Made by a program: the position numbers and the translations under genes. From contig OX393557.1 of assembly GCA_947650365.1 (NCBI GenBank), positions 32,801,099-32,865,098 on the forward strand: DNA of 64,000 nucleotides, written 5' to 3'. The notes under the pieces were generated by a model. That model saw only the letters and a program-made list of their open reading frames with translations, had not been told where the DNA came from and ran no database searches. Below are positions 12,193 to 21,306 of the stretch, piece by piece. The stretch is from Chamaelirium japonicum. Taxonomy: Eukaryota > Streptophyta > Magnoliopsida > Liliales > Melanthiaceae. Position 1 is the stretch's first letter, and each line of letters opens with the position of its first letter.

Positions 12193-15100
12193 ACGAAAAC
12201 TTAAAAACCACACTTTACCCCCCTGCAGTTTCGAAAACGCATCACTTTCACCCTCTCATGAGGGGGGATGTCTTTTAAACTTTAGGGGGGCTAACTGATT
12301 TTTGGTATTACTACAAGGGGAAAATGGTACCTAACCCTAACTTATTTGAATGAGTTCAAGGCTTCTTGTAATGAAACTGATTGTTCAGTCATGTAAGAAG
12401 GGTTGAGAAATTAAAATTTTTTTTGTGTTATGTCCACAACATATATATTAGCAACATTCTAAAAAGTGGCCTAGGCGCTAGAAGGTCCCCACCGCCTAGC
12501 CTAGTCCTACGCAGTGTAGAAAAGCGGCCTAGGCATATAGGTGGGGCTAGACAGCCACCTATGCGGGCCTAGGCACTAGAACGAGTATAGATGCTACTAT
12601 ATTATTGATAATCATAAATTTATGGTTTAGAATGTACTAAAAATATAAATTTTTTGATATTATCTGAGATAATAGTATGCTTGCTTGTTAATCTTGATTT
12701 TATGGTTATGTAAATGATACATGCTCTTTAAAATAATAGTTGGGATAATCTTGAATTTATAGTAAGTTAAAAAATATCTATTATATACAATATCAAAAAA
12801 AAAATTTAAATATATAGCACTCTTTATAATAGATGAGTGCCTTAAAGATGTTTCTCTCCAATGAAGGACATCGAAATCTCCAAAAAATAGGGTGAAAAAT
12901 AGACAAAGAAAACCATCTTAAACACTTCTATTATGGAAAATGCAACAAATATATGAGACAGATATTCCTTTTACTCCGTTCGTAAAGGAAGATGGTGACA
13001 AGTCGGTTGGATGGTGATAAGTTGGTGGGTCAGTTATAGGATCAAATTGATAAAGCTTAGATATTCATAACAATGAAATGATTTACAAGAATATTAGGAT
13101 GATACTGATAGAAGGTAGGATCCAACCATCCACACTCTTGTTCATGTGATGCAGTGACAGGCTATTTTCTCAACCAACAAATTCGCCATATCCTGGACGC
13201 CTGACAGCATCCCAATATCCCACGTGGATTGCAACTTATTGGGGTTCTTGAACAAGATATAGATGTGAAAACCACAAGTGTACAATATTTACATGATTAC
13301 ACAATTTAACTTTTCAAGGAAATTCTGTTGTTCTTAATGTACCTCAATATATTTTGTATCTTATGTTAACTAACTAGTGCATGCCCGTGCCTGTCGGCAC
13401 TGCAGTAGGCCGCCTTCAGCGGCAACACACCTAAACGCTTTTTGCGACAAAACTCTTTCGACGACAACACCGGCATTCATAGGGATACCCATTTCCTTGC
13501 CCGTGCCAATTGGCACGAAGCGGGCGCCTTCGGCACGACCAACTTCCCTCCCCCCTATAATTGATCAATCACAACTGTCTCTATTCGAACGAATTCTTCG
13601 AGATCGACCCGATGGCTTTGGATGGCCAAAATTTCAGCAGACGGATTTATAGCCGTTGATGCGAACAATGATCATGGGATGAACGGTCAGGTTTAGTGCA
13701 GTTTAAATGGGTCGGGATTTTAGGGGTTTAGTGCAGTTTAAATAGGTCGGGATTTGAAACCAAGGGAAGAAAGTTGGTTGACGGAGAAATAGAGATCGTA
13801 CGTTGATTTTTGAACGAATAATTATAACTATTCGATTCATTTTTGTCCAATCAGCTTGTCGTAGTCAGCTTCCGTTTTGTCTAGTCAGCACAAAACCGAC
13901 GTGCCATGTTATATAGATTGTCCAATTTGCTTATCTTTTTTAGGCTGCCAATTGTAGTAGAAATAACTAAATAAGATACCTCCTAAAAATGAAACTTTAC
14001 CAATAATTATCTAAATATTAAGCAATAAAGAGATAGAAAATCCTAAGTTTATTTTTTTAATTTTAAAATATTAAAAGTTAAGAAAAAAAAGATAAGGACC
14101 ACGAGATCCATCTCATGCTTTCTCTTACCCCCTTTATCCCCCACATACCAACTCATACCCACGTACCAACACATACCAGTCATTCCCATTTTTTTCCTCC
14201 ATTGCACCGTGCAGGATTTTTTTCTTGTTATGTATTTGTTTGTAGTACCTTGGATGATAAGCCTTTGGACTAAACACTTTGGATCTCCAATGCGTCATGA
14301 TTCGTATCTTTAGTCAAAAATGCTCATCTTCTGGCTGCGAAATAAATTGGAGTAAAAATAGCTTGACGCAAGTCACAAGGAAAGGTGAATAGCTTGGCGT
14401 CAATTGACTATAATTTTGAGGTTACAGCAAAGACAACTAAAAACAAATGTCACAAGTTTGATCAAGTCAAACTCAAAAATTCTTACTTGGTAATGAAATC
14501 AACGAGTGAATACGTTAGTATGACGTAGGGGACTTTAATGGAGAAGGCCTAAGTTGCTTGGACAACAAGGTTGATGCGGACTTTCCAGTGACTACATAAC
14601 CTAGTGGAGAGTAGCAGTTTGAGTCTAGGGAAGCAAACTATGAGGATGATATTTGAATATCAATTTGAAATGTTGAAAGTTGAATATTGGAAATACTTTT
14701 GTAACTAATATTCATCCAATTTAGCCTATGCTTACTTATTTCACAACCATGTAGTAAAATAAGTAATGTTTAACGAAGATATTATGGAGATGTTTGGCAT
14801 GCAGAACAATTGTTCCGCTTGAATCTCATCCGGAAAAGGGAATTCACATAAATCAACATTTCTAGTGTTAATTCAATGGTCCGGCGTGCGGTTGGCAGAG
14901 AAACTGACGGGACGATTAAATCTTGTTCCCAATTCTTCTTCCACATGAACAAATAGTAGCCGTTACTTTTAAAATAAAATAGAAACGGCAAGTTCGGAAC
15001 GATGCCAAACACACCCTATATATACCAAGTCAAGTGTTCCGAGTTTTACCATTTGCAAAACATCTCACTGGACTACACACGATATAGACCAAAAAACTAT

Positions 15101-16705
15101 CACCTATGCAGTAGAAAAAACAGTATTTTCTATGAATGTGAGAACCTTCAACACACATTTACACGAAGAGGAATGAATTAAAACACAAGATCGGACTGCC
15201 CGATACTAGTAGTTTTCTTTTAAAACCCATTATTCCCTGCTGATGGCTTGAACAAAATTTCCTACCTGAAACTTTTAATTTATAGTGAAGCACTGCTAGT
15301 ACAATTGAACTACAGATTTCCTGTCCACTTGCATTGTTTTGCATCACTTCGGATCTCCAATGCGTCGTGATTCGTATCTTTAGTCAAAAATGCTCATCTT
15401 CTGGCTGCGAAATAAATTGGAGTAAAAATACCTTGACAAAAGTCACACAAGGAAAGGTGAATGGCTTGGCGTCAATTGACTATAATTTTGAGGTTACAAC
15501 AAAGACAACTAAAAACAAATGTCACAAGTTTGATCAAGTCAAACTCAAAAATTCTTACTTGGTAATGAAATCAACGAGTGAATTCGTCAGTATGACATAG
15601 GGGACTTTGATGAAGAAGGCCTAAGTTGCTTGGACAACAAGGTTGATGCGGACTTTCCAGTGACTACATAACCTAGTGGAGAGTAGCAGTTTGAGTCTGG
15701 GGAAGTAAACTATGAGGATGATATTTTAATTCCAATTTGAAATGTTGAAAGTTGAATATTGGAAATACTTTTGTAACTAATATTCATCCCATTTAGCCTA
15801 TGCTTAGTTATTTCGCAACCATGTAGTAAAATAAGTAATGTTTAACGAAGATACTGTGGGGATGTTTGGCATGCAGAACACTTGTTCCGCTTGAATCTCA
15901 TCCGAAAAAGAAAATTCACATAAACCAACATTTCTAGTGTTAATTCAGTGGTTCGGCATGCGGTTGGCAGAGAAACTGACGGGACTGTTAAATCTTGTTC
16001 CCAATTCTTCTTCCACCTGAACAAATAGTAGCCGTTACTTTTAAAATAGAATAGAAATGGCAAGTTCGGAACGATGCCAAACACGCCCTATATATACCAA
16101 GTCAAGTGTTCCGAGTTTTACCATTTGCAAAACATCTCACTGGACTACACACGATATAGACCAAAAAACTATCACCTATGCAGCAGAAAAATCAGTATTT
16201 TCTATGAATGTGAGAACCTTCAACACACATTTACACGAAGAGGAATGAATTAAAACACGAATAATCTCAGAACAAGATCTGCAATTCATACAAATCACTG
16301 CCACGTGAAAATAAAAGTACCTTATGCTTCCATCCAACACCTAATTTCACACAAACGCCTCAAAGGTTGTCTAAAGAACATATCTTTCTTGAGATTGAAC
16401 AATGAAATGTTTCACGATAATGCACACTACGTATTTTACAAAAAAGAAAATGCACGAAATAAAAAGAAAAAGGAGCTGAATGAAAACTCAGATCACGAAC
16501 TAAACCTAAATGAAACCTCGGATCAAAAAATCACAACAAAATGCGAATAAGAAGGAAAAGATCGGATCAAACCGACACGAACCTTGCAAGGCCTTCCCTT
16601 GATCACGAGGTGTCCGTTCTTGCGGATCGTTCCGGCCTGCTGCGGGAAGGTCTTGGATGCCCCGGCGTCGGCCTTCGATTCGAAGTGGTGCTCCTCGTCC
16701 GACAT
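3101..16705 (-). CDS. eIF5A: Eukaryotic translation initiation factor 5A (eIF5A), complete, five coding exons
   Basis: eIF5A binds ribosomes and helps form difficult peptide bonds, notably polyproline. It works only after one lysine is converted to hypusine by deoxyhypusine synthase and hydroxylase. Coding exons, in gene order, are 16583-16705, 8981-9103, 8838-8894, 8685-8759 and 3101-3202. All introns are phase 0 with GT-AG ends, giving 159 residues, the normal length for the family. The protein begins [10 protein letters not shown]. The hypusine loop is [12 protein letters not shown] with the modified lysine expected at residue 52. The OB-fold tail ends [13 protein letters not shown]. The start is fixed by the conserved N-terminus. 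Introns 1 (7479 bp) and 4 (5482 bp) are very large and repeat-filled; introns 2 and 3 are 86 and 78 bp. No broken residue or frame is seen, so this looks functional. Identification is close to certain. Confidence 0.96.
3330..3960. repeat. Unclassified repeat with internal direct repeats (eIF5A intron 4)
   Basis: An approximately 80-bp unit at about 3640-3718 recurs at about 3859-3940 with few changes. A shorter unit, CAATGTGAG followed by TTGCACATCGCACT, occurs at 3603 and 3720. The left part is rich in the words TGCGGCCGCACA and GCACA on both strands. The pattern suggests a non-autonomous transposon with subterminal repeats, but I cannot name the superfamily. Confidence 0.55.
4310..5095. repeat. 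Long foldback (inverted-repeat) element rich in GGGTCGG words
   Basis: The segment at about 4320-4520 is mirrored in reverse complement at about 4760-4965: for example GTGTGGCTAAAGCC at 4509 against GGCTTTAGCCACATG at 4777, and GTCACGGGTTTCGAC against GCAAAGCCGTGAC. Between and beyond the arms are runs of degenerate GGTTCGGGTCGG words, ending in ACCCCTA at 4746 and GGCCCTA at 5095. This looks like a large foldback or hAT-like MITE with a second one inside it. A short (TA)n lies at about 4892-4909. Confidence 0.6.
5096..8684. other. Remainder of eIF5A intron 4, mostly unassigned
   Basis: There is a (GA)n tract at about 5519-5539 and A-rich DNA. A stretch at about 7695-7890 with spaced CCTCCCCC words resembles plant MITE termini. 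Open frames at 5179-5451, 6396-6581 and 8170-8433 match no family I recognise and lie inside an intron. No host exon other than those of eIF5A was seen. Confidence 0.5.
8685..8759 (-). CDS. eIF5A: eIF5A coding exon 4
   Basis: Residues 102-126, [13 protein letters not shown] to SLLTQ. The acceptor is GGCAG and the donor GTCAGT. It precedes the 5.5-kb intron 4. Confidence 0.95.
8838..8894 (-). CDS. eIF5A: eIF5A coding exon 3
   Basis: Residues 83-101, from [10 protein letters not shown] to ISEDGF. It is bounded by a CTGCAG acceptor and a GTATGT donor. This is the link into the C-terminal OB fold. Confidence 0.95.
8981..9103 (-). CDS. eIF5A: eIF5A coding exon 2 (hypusine loop)
   Basis: Residues 42-82. 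It starts VVEVSTSK after a TGTGTAG acceptor and ends SSHNCD before a GTAAGC donor. It carries the hypusine loop TGKHGHAK, lysine 52 being the expected modified residue. Confidence 0.96.
9667..10198. mobile_element. hAT-type MITE with GAGTCGAGTC words, perfect 8-bp target duplication
   Basis: The ends are CATTGTTTAAAAACC at left and the reverse complement of CATTGTACCAAAACTTGG at right. The 8 bases on each side are identical (CTTGAGAG at 9659-9666 and 10199-10206), which fits hAT. Both halves are degenerate repeats of the word GAGTCGAGTC. A second MITE with flanking (TA)n sits inside it. Confidence 0.8.
9753..10056. repeat. (TA)n, truncated foldback MITE, (TA)n
   Basis: (TA)n at 9753-9816 and 10006-10056 enclose about 190 bp of MITE (9817-10005). 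Its inner arms repeat AGAGGTTTTAGAATGGGCTG in reverse at 9905-9945. Its right end GATCCTGACCC matches the right end of the copy at 17940. The left end is missing, so this copy is truncated. Confidence 0.75.
10199..12089. other. eIF5A intron 1 segment, little recognised
   Basis: A fragment with ACTCGACTTGACTC words at about 10710-10860 looks like a relic of the same hAT-like word-repeat class. Open frames at 10294-10605 and 11034-11273 are AT-rich or low-complexity and have no recognisable domain. Confidence 0.4.
12099..12337. mobile_element. Mutator-like MITE with 9-bp target duplication
   Basis: The terminal inverted repeats start GGGTTAAATACCTTTTGCC at left and GGGTTAGGTACCATTTTCC at right (reverse complement). 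The flanking bases TAACTTATT at 12090-12098 and 12338-12346 are identical, and nine bases is the mark of Mutator-like elements. A (CT)n tract at about 12149-12191 lies inside. The element is 239 bp and non-coding. Confidence 0.75.
12454..12575. repeat. Short hAT-like word-repeat fragment (CCTAGGCG words)
   Basis: It begins CATTCTAAAAAGTGGCC and ends near AGGCACTAGAAC, with degenerate CCTAGGCG words inside. It resembles the element at 46220-46780 but is shorter. No clear target duplication was found. Confidence 0.45.
12576..13373. other. eIF5A intron 1, AT-rich, nothing recognised
   Basis: AT-rich sequence without long open frames, terminal inverted repeats or known domains that I could see. 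Confidence 0.4.
13374..13917 (-). mobile_element. Non-autonomous Helitron H1
   Basis: On the minus strand it starts TCTATATAACATGGCACG and ends with the hairpin GTGCC-GACA-GGCAC, GGGCATGCA and CTAG, inserted between A and T. These are the defining Helitron features: 5' TC, a 3' hairpin close to CTRR, and no target duplication. It is 544 bp, non-coding, and close in sequence to the copy at 20765-21306. Confidence 0.85.
13918..14280. other. eIF5A intron 1, nothing recognised
   Basis: AT-rich sequence between the Helitron and the tandem duplication. No gene or element ends were seen. Confidence 0.4.
14281..15187. repeat. Tandem duplication, copy 1
   Basis: About 907 bp that recur at 15351-16257 with an offset of 1070 and few changes. 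It contains a MITE at 14786-15016 with ends GGAGATGTTTGGCAT and GATGCCAAACACACCC. Because both copies carry this MITE, it was present before the duplication. Confidence 0.85.
15188..15346 (-). repeat. Dispersed 155-bp repeat, also at 59585-59742
   Basis: The spacer between the tandem copies matches 59585-59742 in reverse complement, including the words AAACTTTTAATTTATA and GGCTTGAACAAAATTTCC. At both places the match stops at the same bases, TGATGCAAAAC on one side and GATCTT on the other. At 59585 it forms the end of an LTR-like insertion, so this is probably a terminal fragment of that fossil. Confidence 0.6.
15351..16257. repeat. Tandem duplication, copy 2
   Basis: Second copy of the 14281-15187 unit, from GGATCTCCAATGCGTC to GAATGAATTAAAACAC. 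The internal MITE copy lies at about 15858-16088. The few differences suggest a recent event. Confidence 0.85.
16583..16705 (-). CDS. eIF5A: eIF5A coding exon 1
   Basis: Residues 1-41, from the start codon at 16705-16703 to GRPCK. The donor GT is at 16582-16581. It holds the acidic N-terminal tail and first beta strands. Confidence 0.95.
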
Positions 16706-16862
16706 GATTCCTGGTTCAAGATCAGAGACAGCGAGAGAGATGAATTGCAGATCGAGCGATCAGAAATCCCAAACTGAGAGGACCTAGGGTTTACCTGCTC
16801 GAGAGGTGAGCGGTGACGGCGAAGAAGACGGCGATCAACTAGGGAAATTGCCTTTAAATATC
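16706..16862 (-). promoter_or_regulatory. eIF5A 5' UTR and TATA-type core promoter
   Basis: On the minus strand a TATA-like ATATTTAAAG lies at about 16851-16861, roughly 150 bp upstream of the start codon, with a CT-rich stretch after it. GAGCAG/GTAAAC at 16794 and AACCAG at 16711 could be the ends of an 84-bp 5' UTR intron. This is inference from splice-like motifs only; a transcript would settle it. Confidence 0.5.
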
Positions 16863-17188
16863 GCTTGCGTCGGACGGAGGAAGGGCGGACTCGGGTTTTG
16901 ATAGATTCATCCTAGGCATCGGGTCGCATCCGCTCTGCATCTGGTCGTTGGATGGAGAAACACGTGGATGGTCGGATCTCGATGGGAATCTGCCCGCGTC
17001 TGTAGCACGCGCGCATGGAAAAGTTTGGGCTTGCGGCTCGTGGCTGCAGGTAATCCACAAAAATTAAGGGCTTTAAGAATCAAATACGGCCAAAGAATGT
17101 AAATATACATAGTTTTGGACTTGTTCCTAAAAAAAAGTATGACACATGATTAAAATGGCTACTTATAAATAAGAAATATATTTATAAT
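16863..17188. other. Upstream flank of eIF5A
   Basis: This region holds GC-rich promoter-proximal sequence up to about 17040 and then AT-rich DNA. Candidate cis elements cannot be assigned with confidence, and no gene was seen. Confidence 0.4.
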
Positions 17189-17230
17189 GGGTTAGGATCT
17201 GCTTACCCATATTTGACCCATCTACCTAAT

Positions 17231-17614
17231 CAGTGGCGGATCTAGAGGTATAAATTTGAAAGATTTGGAGGGACCGATTGTAAAAACTTTTAAAAAATTT
17301 AAAGTCTTAATAGGGGATCCTAGGTTATTTTTAAAATTTTGGGAGGATCATGCCCCCCCCCCCCTTTTTTTTTTTTGAGATCGGCGGGTGTCCCGAAACC
17401 TTTCGGGAAATAGCCCACTTTAGGCTCGGACTAATCCCTCCGGGAGTGAAGCCCGACCCACTCGGCAATTCCCACTCCACTCCTGGGTAAATCGAGGGGA
17501 GGAAGAGTTGAACCCACAACCTCATCACCAAAGCATCAGTTGCTTTGCCAACTCTCCTATCCCCTGGTGGGTAGGATCATGGCCCCCCTTAGTCTCCAGA
17601 TAGATCCGCCCCTG
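17231..17614. mobile_element. hAT-like MITE with CAGTGGCGGATCTA ends
   Basis: The left end CAGTGGCGGATCTAGAGG pairs with the right end TAGATCCGCCCCTG in reverse. The flanks TACCTAAT and ATCTTAAT are a plausible decayed 8-bp duplication. It carries a SINE. Confidence 0.6.
17352..17571 (-). mobile_element. tRNA-derived SINE, nested
   Basis: On the minus strand a box A-like TAGGAGAGTTGGC lies near the 5' end and a box B-like GGGTTCAACTC follows about 35 bases later. A run of A (plus-strand T at 17365-17376) closes the 3' end. The flanks GGATCATG-CCCCCC occur on both sides (about 17345 and 17574), consistent with a target duplication from LINE-type insertion. Confidence 0.65.
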
Positions 17615-18148
17615 ATCTTAATCATTGGATTCGGGTTTCATAATGTGTTGATTTTTTGTGGAGGTGCTATCTATGATATGTTGATCATCCTCACAAAAAA
17701 TCAATACATTCTAAAATCTCTAAATGCATCAAATGTGCTCTTCAAATCAACAGTTGAAATTAACAGTCGAAAAGGCTTATAATATTTGATGGCCCTAGAG
17801 GTTTTAGAATGTGCTGATTTTTAGTGAGGATTATCAACATACCATAGATAGCACCACTACAAAAAATCAACACATTCTGAAACTCAAATCCAATGATTAG
17901 GATGATGGGTCAAAATTTCATAAGTCATCCGATCCTGGCCTATTAGTAATAATGTATAATAATATATATGCACAGCAGTGATTGGTGATCAACGGATTAT
18001 GAGCGGAATTTTTATAATCTAGATCCTGGTAGGAATACCCCCAGCGAGTGAATTCATCGACAGATCTAGTTGCATGCGCTGTGATAGATTTGCAAGAAAC
18101 TCTGGGATCTAACTGGCAAGATTCATCTTGATCATCCATATAAAGGTG

Positions 18149-18986
18149 AGGCTCATCAGGTTGCCGAAAGCCAGAGGGATGCTCACCGAGATGAATGGGT
18201 TGTCGGTGAGCTATAGGGTTTGGAGGGTGGAGAGGCTGCTGAGCTCAGCCGAGAACCAACCATTAAAAGAGACACTACAACATAAAATGCTTTTTTTTTC
18301 CGACGGCTAAAATATGTTGCTTATCATCTAAATCGAGGACCTGGCCTCCGCAAATGGTGGCCGCATATTCATAGGGGTGGCAATGAGTCGTGTCGGGTCA
18401 GGTTCGTGTCGTGTCTAGTTTCGGGTCATGTCTAAAACCCTTAGACCCAGACCCGACCCGTTTAGCTAATTGTGTCTAGATCCTAAACCCAGACCCGACC
18501 CGCTTATAAACTGGTAGACCTGATAAGACTTGTTTACCACTCGGATCGATTCAGTTGACCCGATCCGACACAATCCGACTCGACCCGACTTGACCCAATA
18601 GACCTGCTGGTACTACATATTACAATAGCAGATTGCGGGTAGACCCGACCCGACATGACCCGTTGAATTTTAAACGGGTCTTCCTGAGTCTATCGTGTCC
18701 AGACCCGACCCATTTTTAAACGGGTCTATCATGTCGACCCATTTACGACCCGAACCCGTTTAAACCAGACCCGCTAACTTCGTGTCGGATCTGTCGTGTC
18801 AGGTCCAAAATTACAAACCCTACATATACGTTCGTCGAAAAAGAGGTTTTATTGTCTGGCCACCACGTACATTTGAGAGGCATTTGTGGTGGCTAACCAG
18901 CTAGAATAGCTGGAGCTTTTGAGGGAGAGGCATTGGCCGCCAGATTTGATAAATAAATTTAAAAAAAAATTGGGCTTCTAGACTCA
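18149..18986. repeat. Tandem duplication in LRR pseudogene, copy 1
   Basis: It holds an approximately 100-bp LRR piece plus the left part of the CACTA element (starting CACTACAACATAAAATGC at 18273). It recurs at 18988-19360. The copy is longer only because an hAT MITE sits in it. Confidence 0.8.
18372..18822. mobile_element. hAT MITE with TAGGGGTGGCAA end, shown by an empty site
   Basis: The left end is TAGGGGTGGCAAT; the right end reads TAGGGTTTGTAATTTTGG in reverse. The flanks CATATTCA and CATATACG are an 8-bp duplication with two changes. The sister copy of the tandem duplication (around 19199) has the uninterrupted site CATATACG, which confirms the borders. The interior is degenerate GACCCGACCCG words. 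Confidence 0.85.
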
Positions 18987-18987
18987 A

Positions 18988-19360
18988 AGGCTCATCAGGT
19001 TGCCGAATGCCAGAGGGATGCTCACCGGGATGAATGGGTTGTCAGCGAGCCATAGGATTTGGAGGGTGGAGAGGTTGCTGAGCTCGACCGAGAACCAGCC
19101 ACTAAAAGGGACACTACAACATAAAATGCTTTTTTCCGGCGGCTAAAATAGATCGCTTATCATCTAAATCAGGGACCTGGCCTCTGCAAATGGTGGCCAC
19201 ATATACGTTCGTCGAAAAAGAGATTTTACTGTATGGCCGCCACATTTGAGAGGCATTTGTGGCAGCTAACCAGCAAGAATAGCTGAAGCTTTTGCGGGAG
19301 AGGCGCAGGCCGCCAGATTTGATAAATAAATAAAAAAACAAAGCTGGGCTTCTTGACTCA
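18988..19360. repeat. Tandem duplication in LRR pseudogene, copy 2
   Basis: Matches 18149-18986 without the hAT MITE, with an offset of 839 bp. The duplication must have followed the CACTA insertion, since both copies carry the CACTA left end. Confidence 0.8.
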
Positions 19361-20025
19361 GACCCACCCAACCCAGCAAGACAGCACCCATAGCCTGACT
19401 CAGGCCTGCCCGATCCTATAATTAATAGCCAGCAAGTTGTTTCAAACCCTGGTCATGAACTTGAAAACAAATAACTTTACCACCTGAGTTATTGATCATA
19501 TTTTATAAAAGTAACCCTTCAATAAATTTATTGTTTAAAACTCGATGGGGAGCAATTACAGCAGGCCGCCGGATTTAATGGTGAAAATGGTAGCTCGGGC
19601 GCCAGATTAGCCATCTTTTCCTGCGGGCTCCCTTAGCCGTCGAAAAATGGATCTGTTGCATATGGACGACCATCTTTTCTTGTGAGCCGTCGCTTTTTGA
19701 CATATTTTCTAACGGCCTTAGTTGGCCGTCGCATTTGAGATCAACCAGCCTCTTCCGGTCGCCTATCCCACCGTATTTTAGAGACATCTTTTTTCGGTGG
19801 CTCCTACAAATCCAGCCGCAAATGAAACCTTTTCCGGGCGCCGATTATCTTGCCGCATTTGAGAGACAATATTTTTTTTTTCCTGGCGACTCTTGTAAAC
19901 TAGCCCACAAAATGAAACATTTTTCGTCGAATCTTGCAAACAACACCGTATATGCCACCTTTTTCTGACGAGGTGGAGCATGGCCGCCACTTATGCCGCC
20001 GCAATAACCAATCTTTGTTGTAGTG
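19112..20025. mobile_element. Non-autonomous CACTA (En/Spm) element
   Basis: It starts CACTACAACATAAAATGC and ends with TTTGTTGTAGTG, a good inverted repeat. The flanks are GGA at 19109-19111 and 20026-20028, the 3-bp duplication typical of CACTA. Subterminal GCCGTCG and TTTTTCCGGCGG words recur on both sides. It is 914 bp with no transposase. It interrupts the LRR pseudogene. Confidence 0.88.
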
Positions 20026-20451
20026 GGATCAGATTGGGGGGGGGGGGCAGGGGACGTCGGAGGTGATGCCGTCGACAAAGATGTTCTAGGAGAGGTTAAG
20101 GTAGCGGAGGATGGACCAGTTGTAGAGGAAGGTGGGGAAGGGGCCAAGGAGGTTATCGTAGGAGAGGTCGAGGACGGAGACGTTATTGAGATGGCAGTGA
20201 GGATCTATTGGGTGAGGTTCTGGTTGGGATGGGAGATCCCGATGACAGAGCCATCGAAGCATTGGATTCCGGTTCAATTGCAGTGGAGGGAGGCTATGAC
20301 GACGATGAAGGAGGCAAGAGTTGGATGGTTCACCCAATCACTCTTGATTTGCAAAAGCGCTTGCTTTTTCCTGCTCATATGTTGAACAGTTGATGTTATC
20401 CGAGATTAAACGTTAGAAAACGAAGGAGGAGAGGAAGAAGAGTGGAAGCAT

Positions 20452-20764
20452 GGAGATCAGATGGATTTGCGTGGAACTGGGAGTCTAATCGGAGATGGAT
20501 GGCGGCAGAGTAGGACTCCAGAGATGCGATCAAAGAAAATCGGACTTGGGTGTTGCTCCGGTAACAAGATGCGGGTGGCGATGGTCATGTTGGCAGGTGG
20601 TTGGCAGCAAGTTGACATGCGAGCGACGTGCATTGTGAGTCTTGTGACTTGTGAGGAGGGCGGAATAAAGAAGATGAATAGGGGACAACTGATGAGAAGG
20701 GCATTTTGGTCATACACCATTTTTAAAATTTATTTTTGTACCCATTTTGTCTTATTTGTGTATA
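20452..20764. other. Upstream flank of the LRR pseudogene
   Basis: May hold the old promoter of the receptor gene. The open frame at 20461-20865 runs on into the Helitron and has no known domain. Confidence 0.4.
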
Positions 20765-21306
20765 CTAGTGCATGCCCGTGCCTGTGGGCACTGCAGTGGG
20801 CCGTCTTCGGCGGCAACACATATGTCGGCACTGCAACGGATCGTTTTCGGCGGCAACACATCTGAACACCTTCGGCAACAAAACACTTTCGACGACAACA
20901 TGGCATTCATAGGGACATCCATTTCCTCGCCCGTGCAGATTGGCACGAAACGGCGCCTTCGGCGCGACCAACTCCCCCTCCCTTTAGAATCGATCGGATT
21001 CCTCAAGATCGACCCGATGGTTTGGGACGGCCGAAATTTCAGCAAGCGGGTTTATAGCCGTTGATGCAAACAACAATTACGGGATGAACGATCAGATTTA
21101 GTGAAGTTTAAATGGGTAGGGATTTTAGGGGTTTAGTGTAGTTTAAATGGTTAGGGAGGGAGTTGGTTGACAGAGAAATAGAGATTGTGTGTTAATTTTT
21201 GAACGAATGGTTAGATTTATTCAGTTTATTTTTGTCCAATCAGCTTGTCCTAATCATCTTCAGTTTTGTTTAGTCAGCACAAAACCGATGTGCCATTTTA
21301 TATAGA
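20765..21306 (-). mobile_element. Non-autonomous Helitron H2
   Basis: Same ends as H1: a minus-strand 5' TCTATATAAAATGGCAC and a 3' hairpin followed by CTAG, between A and T. Its interior is close to H1 (GACCCGATGG, GGTTTAGTG words), with one extra internal repeat of the hairpin-side word GGCACTGCA. Confidence 0.85.

Larger units (their letters stand above)
17189..17940. mobile_element. Foldback MITE, split by a nested hAT-like MITE
   Basis: The ends are GGGTTAGGATCTGCT at left and ATCCGATCCTGGCC at right. The inner arms (TGTTGATTTTTTGTGGAGG and TAGAATGTGCTGATTTTTAG, each followed by its inverse) form the hairpin. It belongs to the same family as the truncated copy at 9817-10005. The sequence at 17231-17614 is a later insertion. 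Confidence 0.7.
18020..20451 (-). pseudogene. LRR receptor-like kinase (HAESA/CLV1 type) pseudogene fragment
   Basis: The minus strand from 20451 begins MLPLFFLSSFVF and then meets a stop. Just downstream is ALLQIKSDWVNHPTLASF, the LRRNT-type start of HAESA-like receptors, followed by CNWTGI-like and LSYDNLLGPFPTFLYN repeats in shifting frames. After the CACTA element (19112-20025) come ELSNLSTLQILWLADNPF, ending GNL, and, near 18020-18110, LANLSQRM and LDLSMNSLAGGIP. No transmembrane or kinase part is seen. In-frame stops, frame changes, a CACTA insertion and a tandem partial duplication show that it is dead. Functional members are plasma-membrane peptide-hormone receptors. A gene fragment captured by a transposon is an alternative origin. 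Confidence 0.75.

Noticed and set aside
20461-20865. 134-codon plus-strand open frame
   Set aside because: It runs from the LRR pseudogene flank into Helitron H2 and shows no domain.
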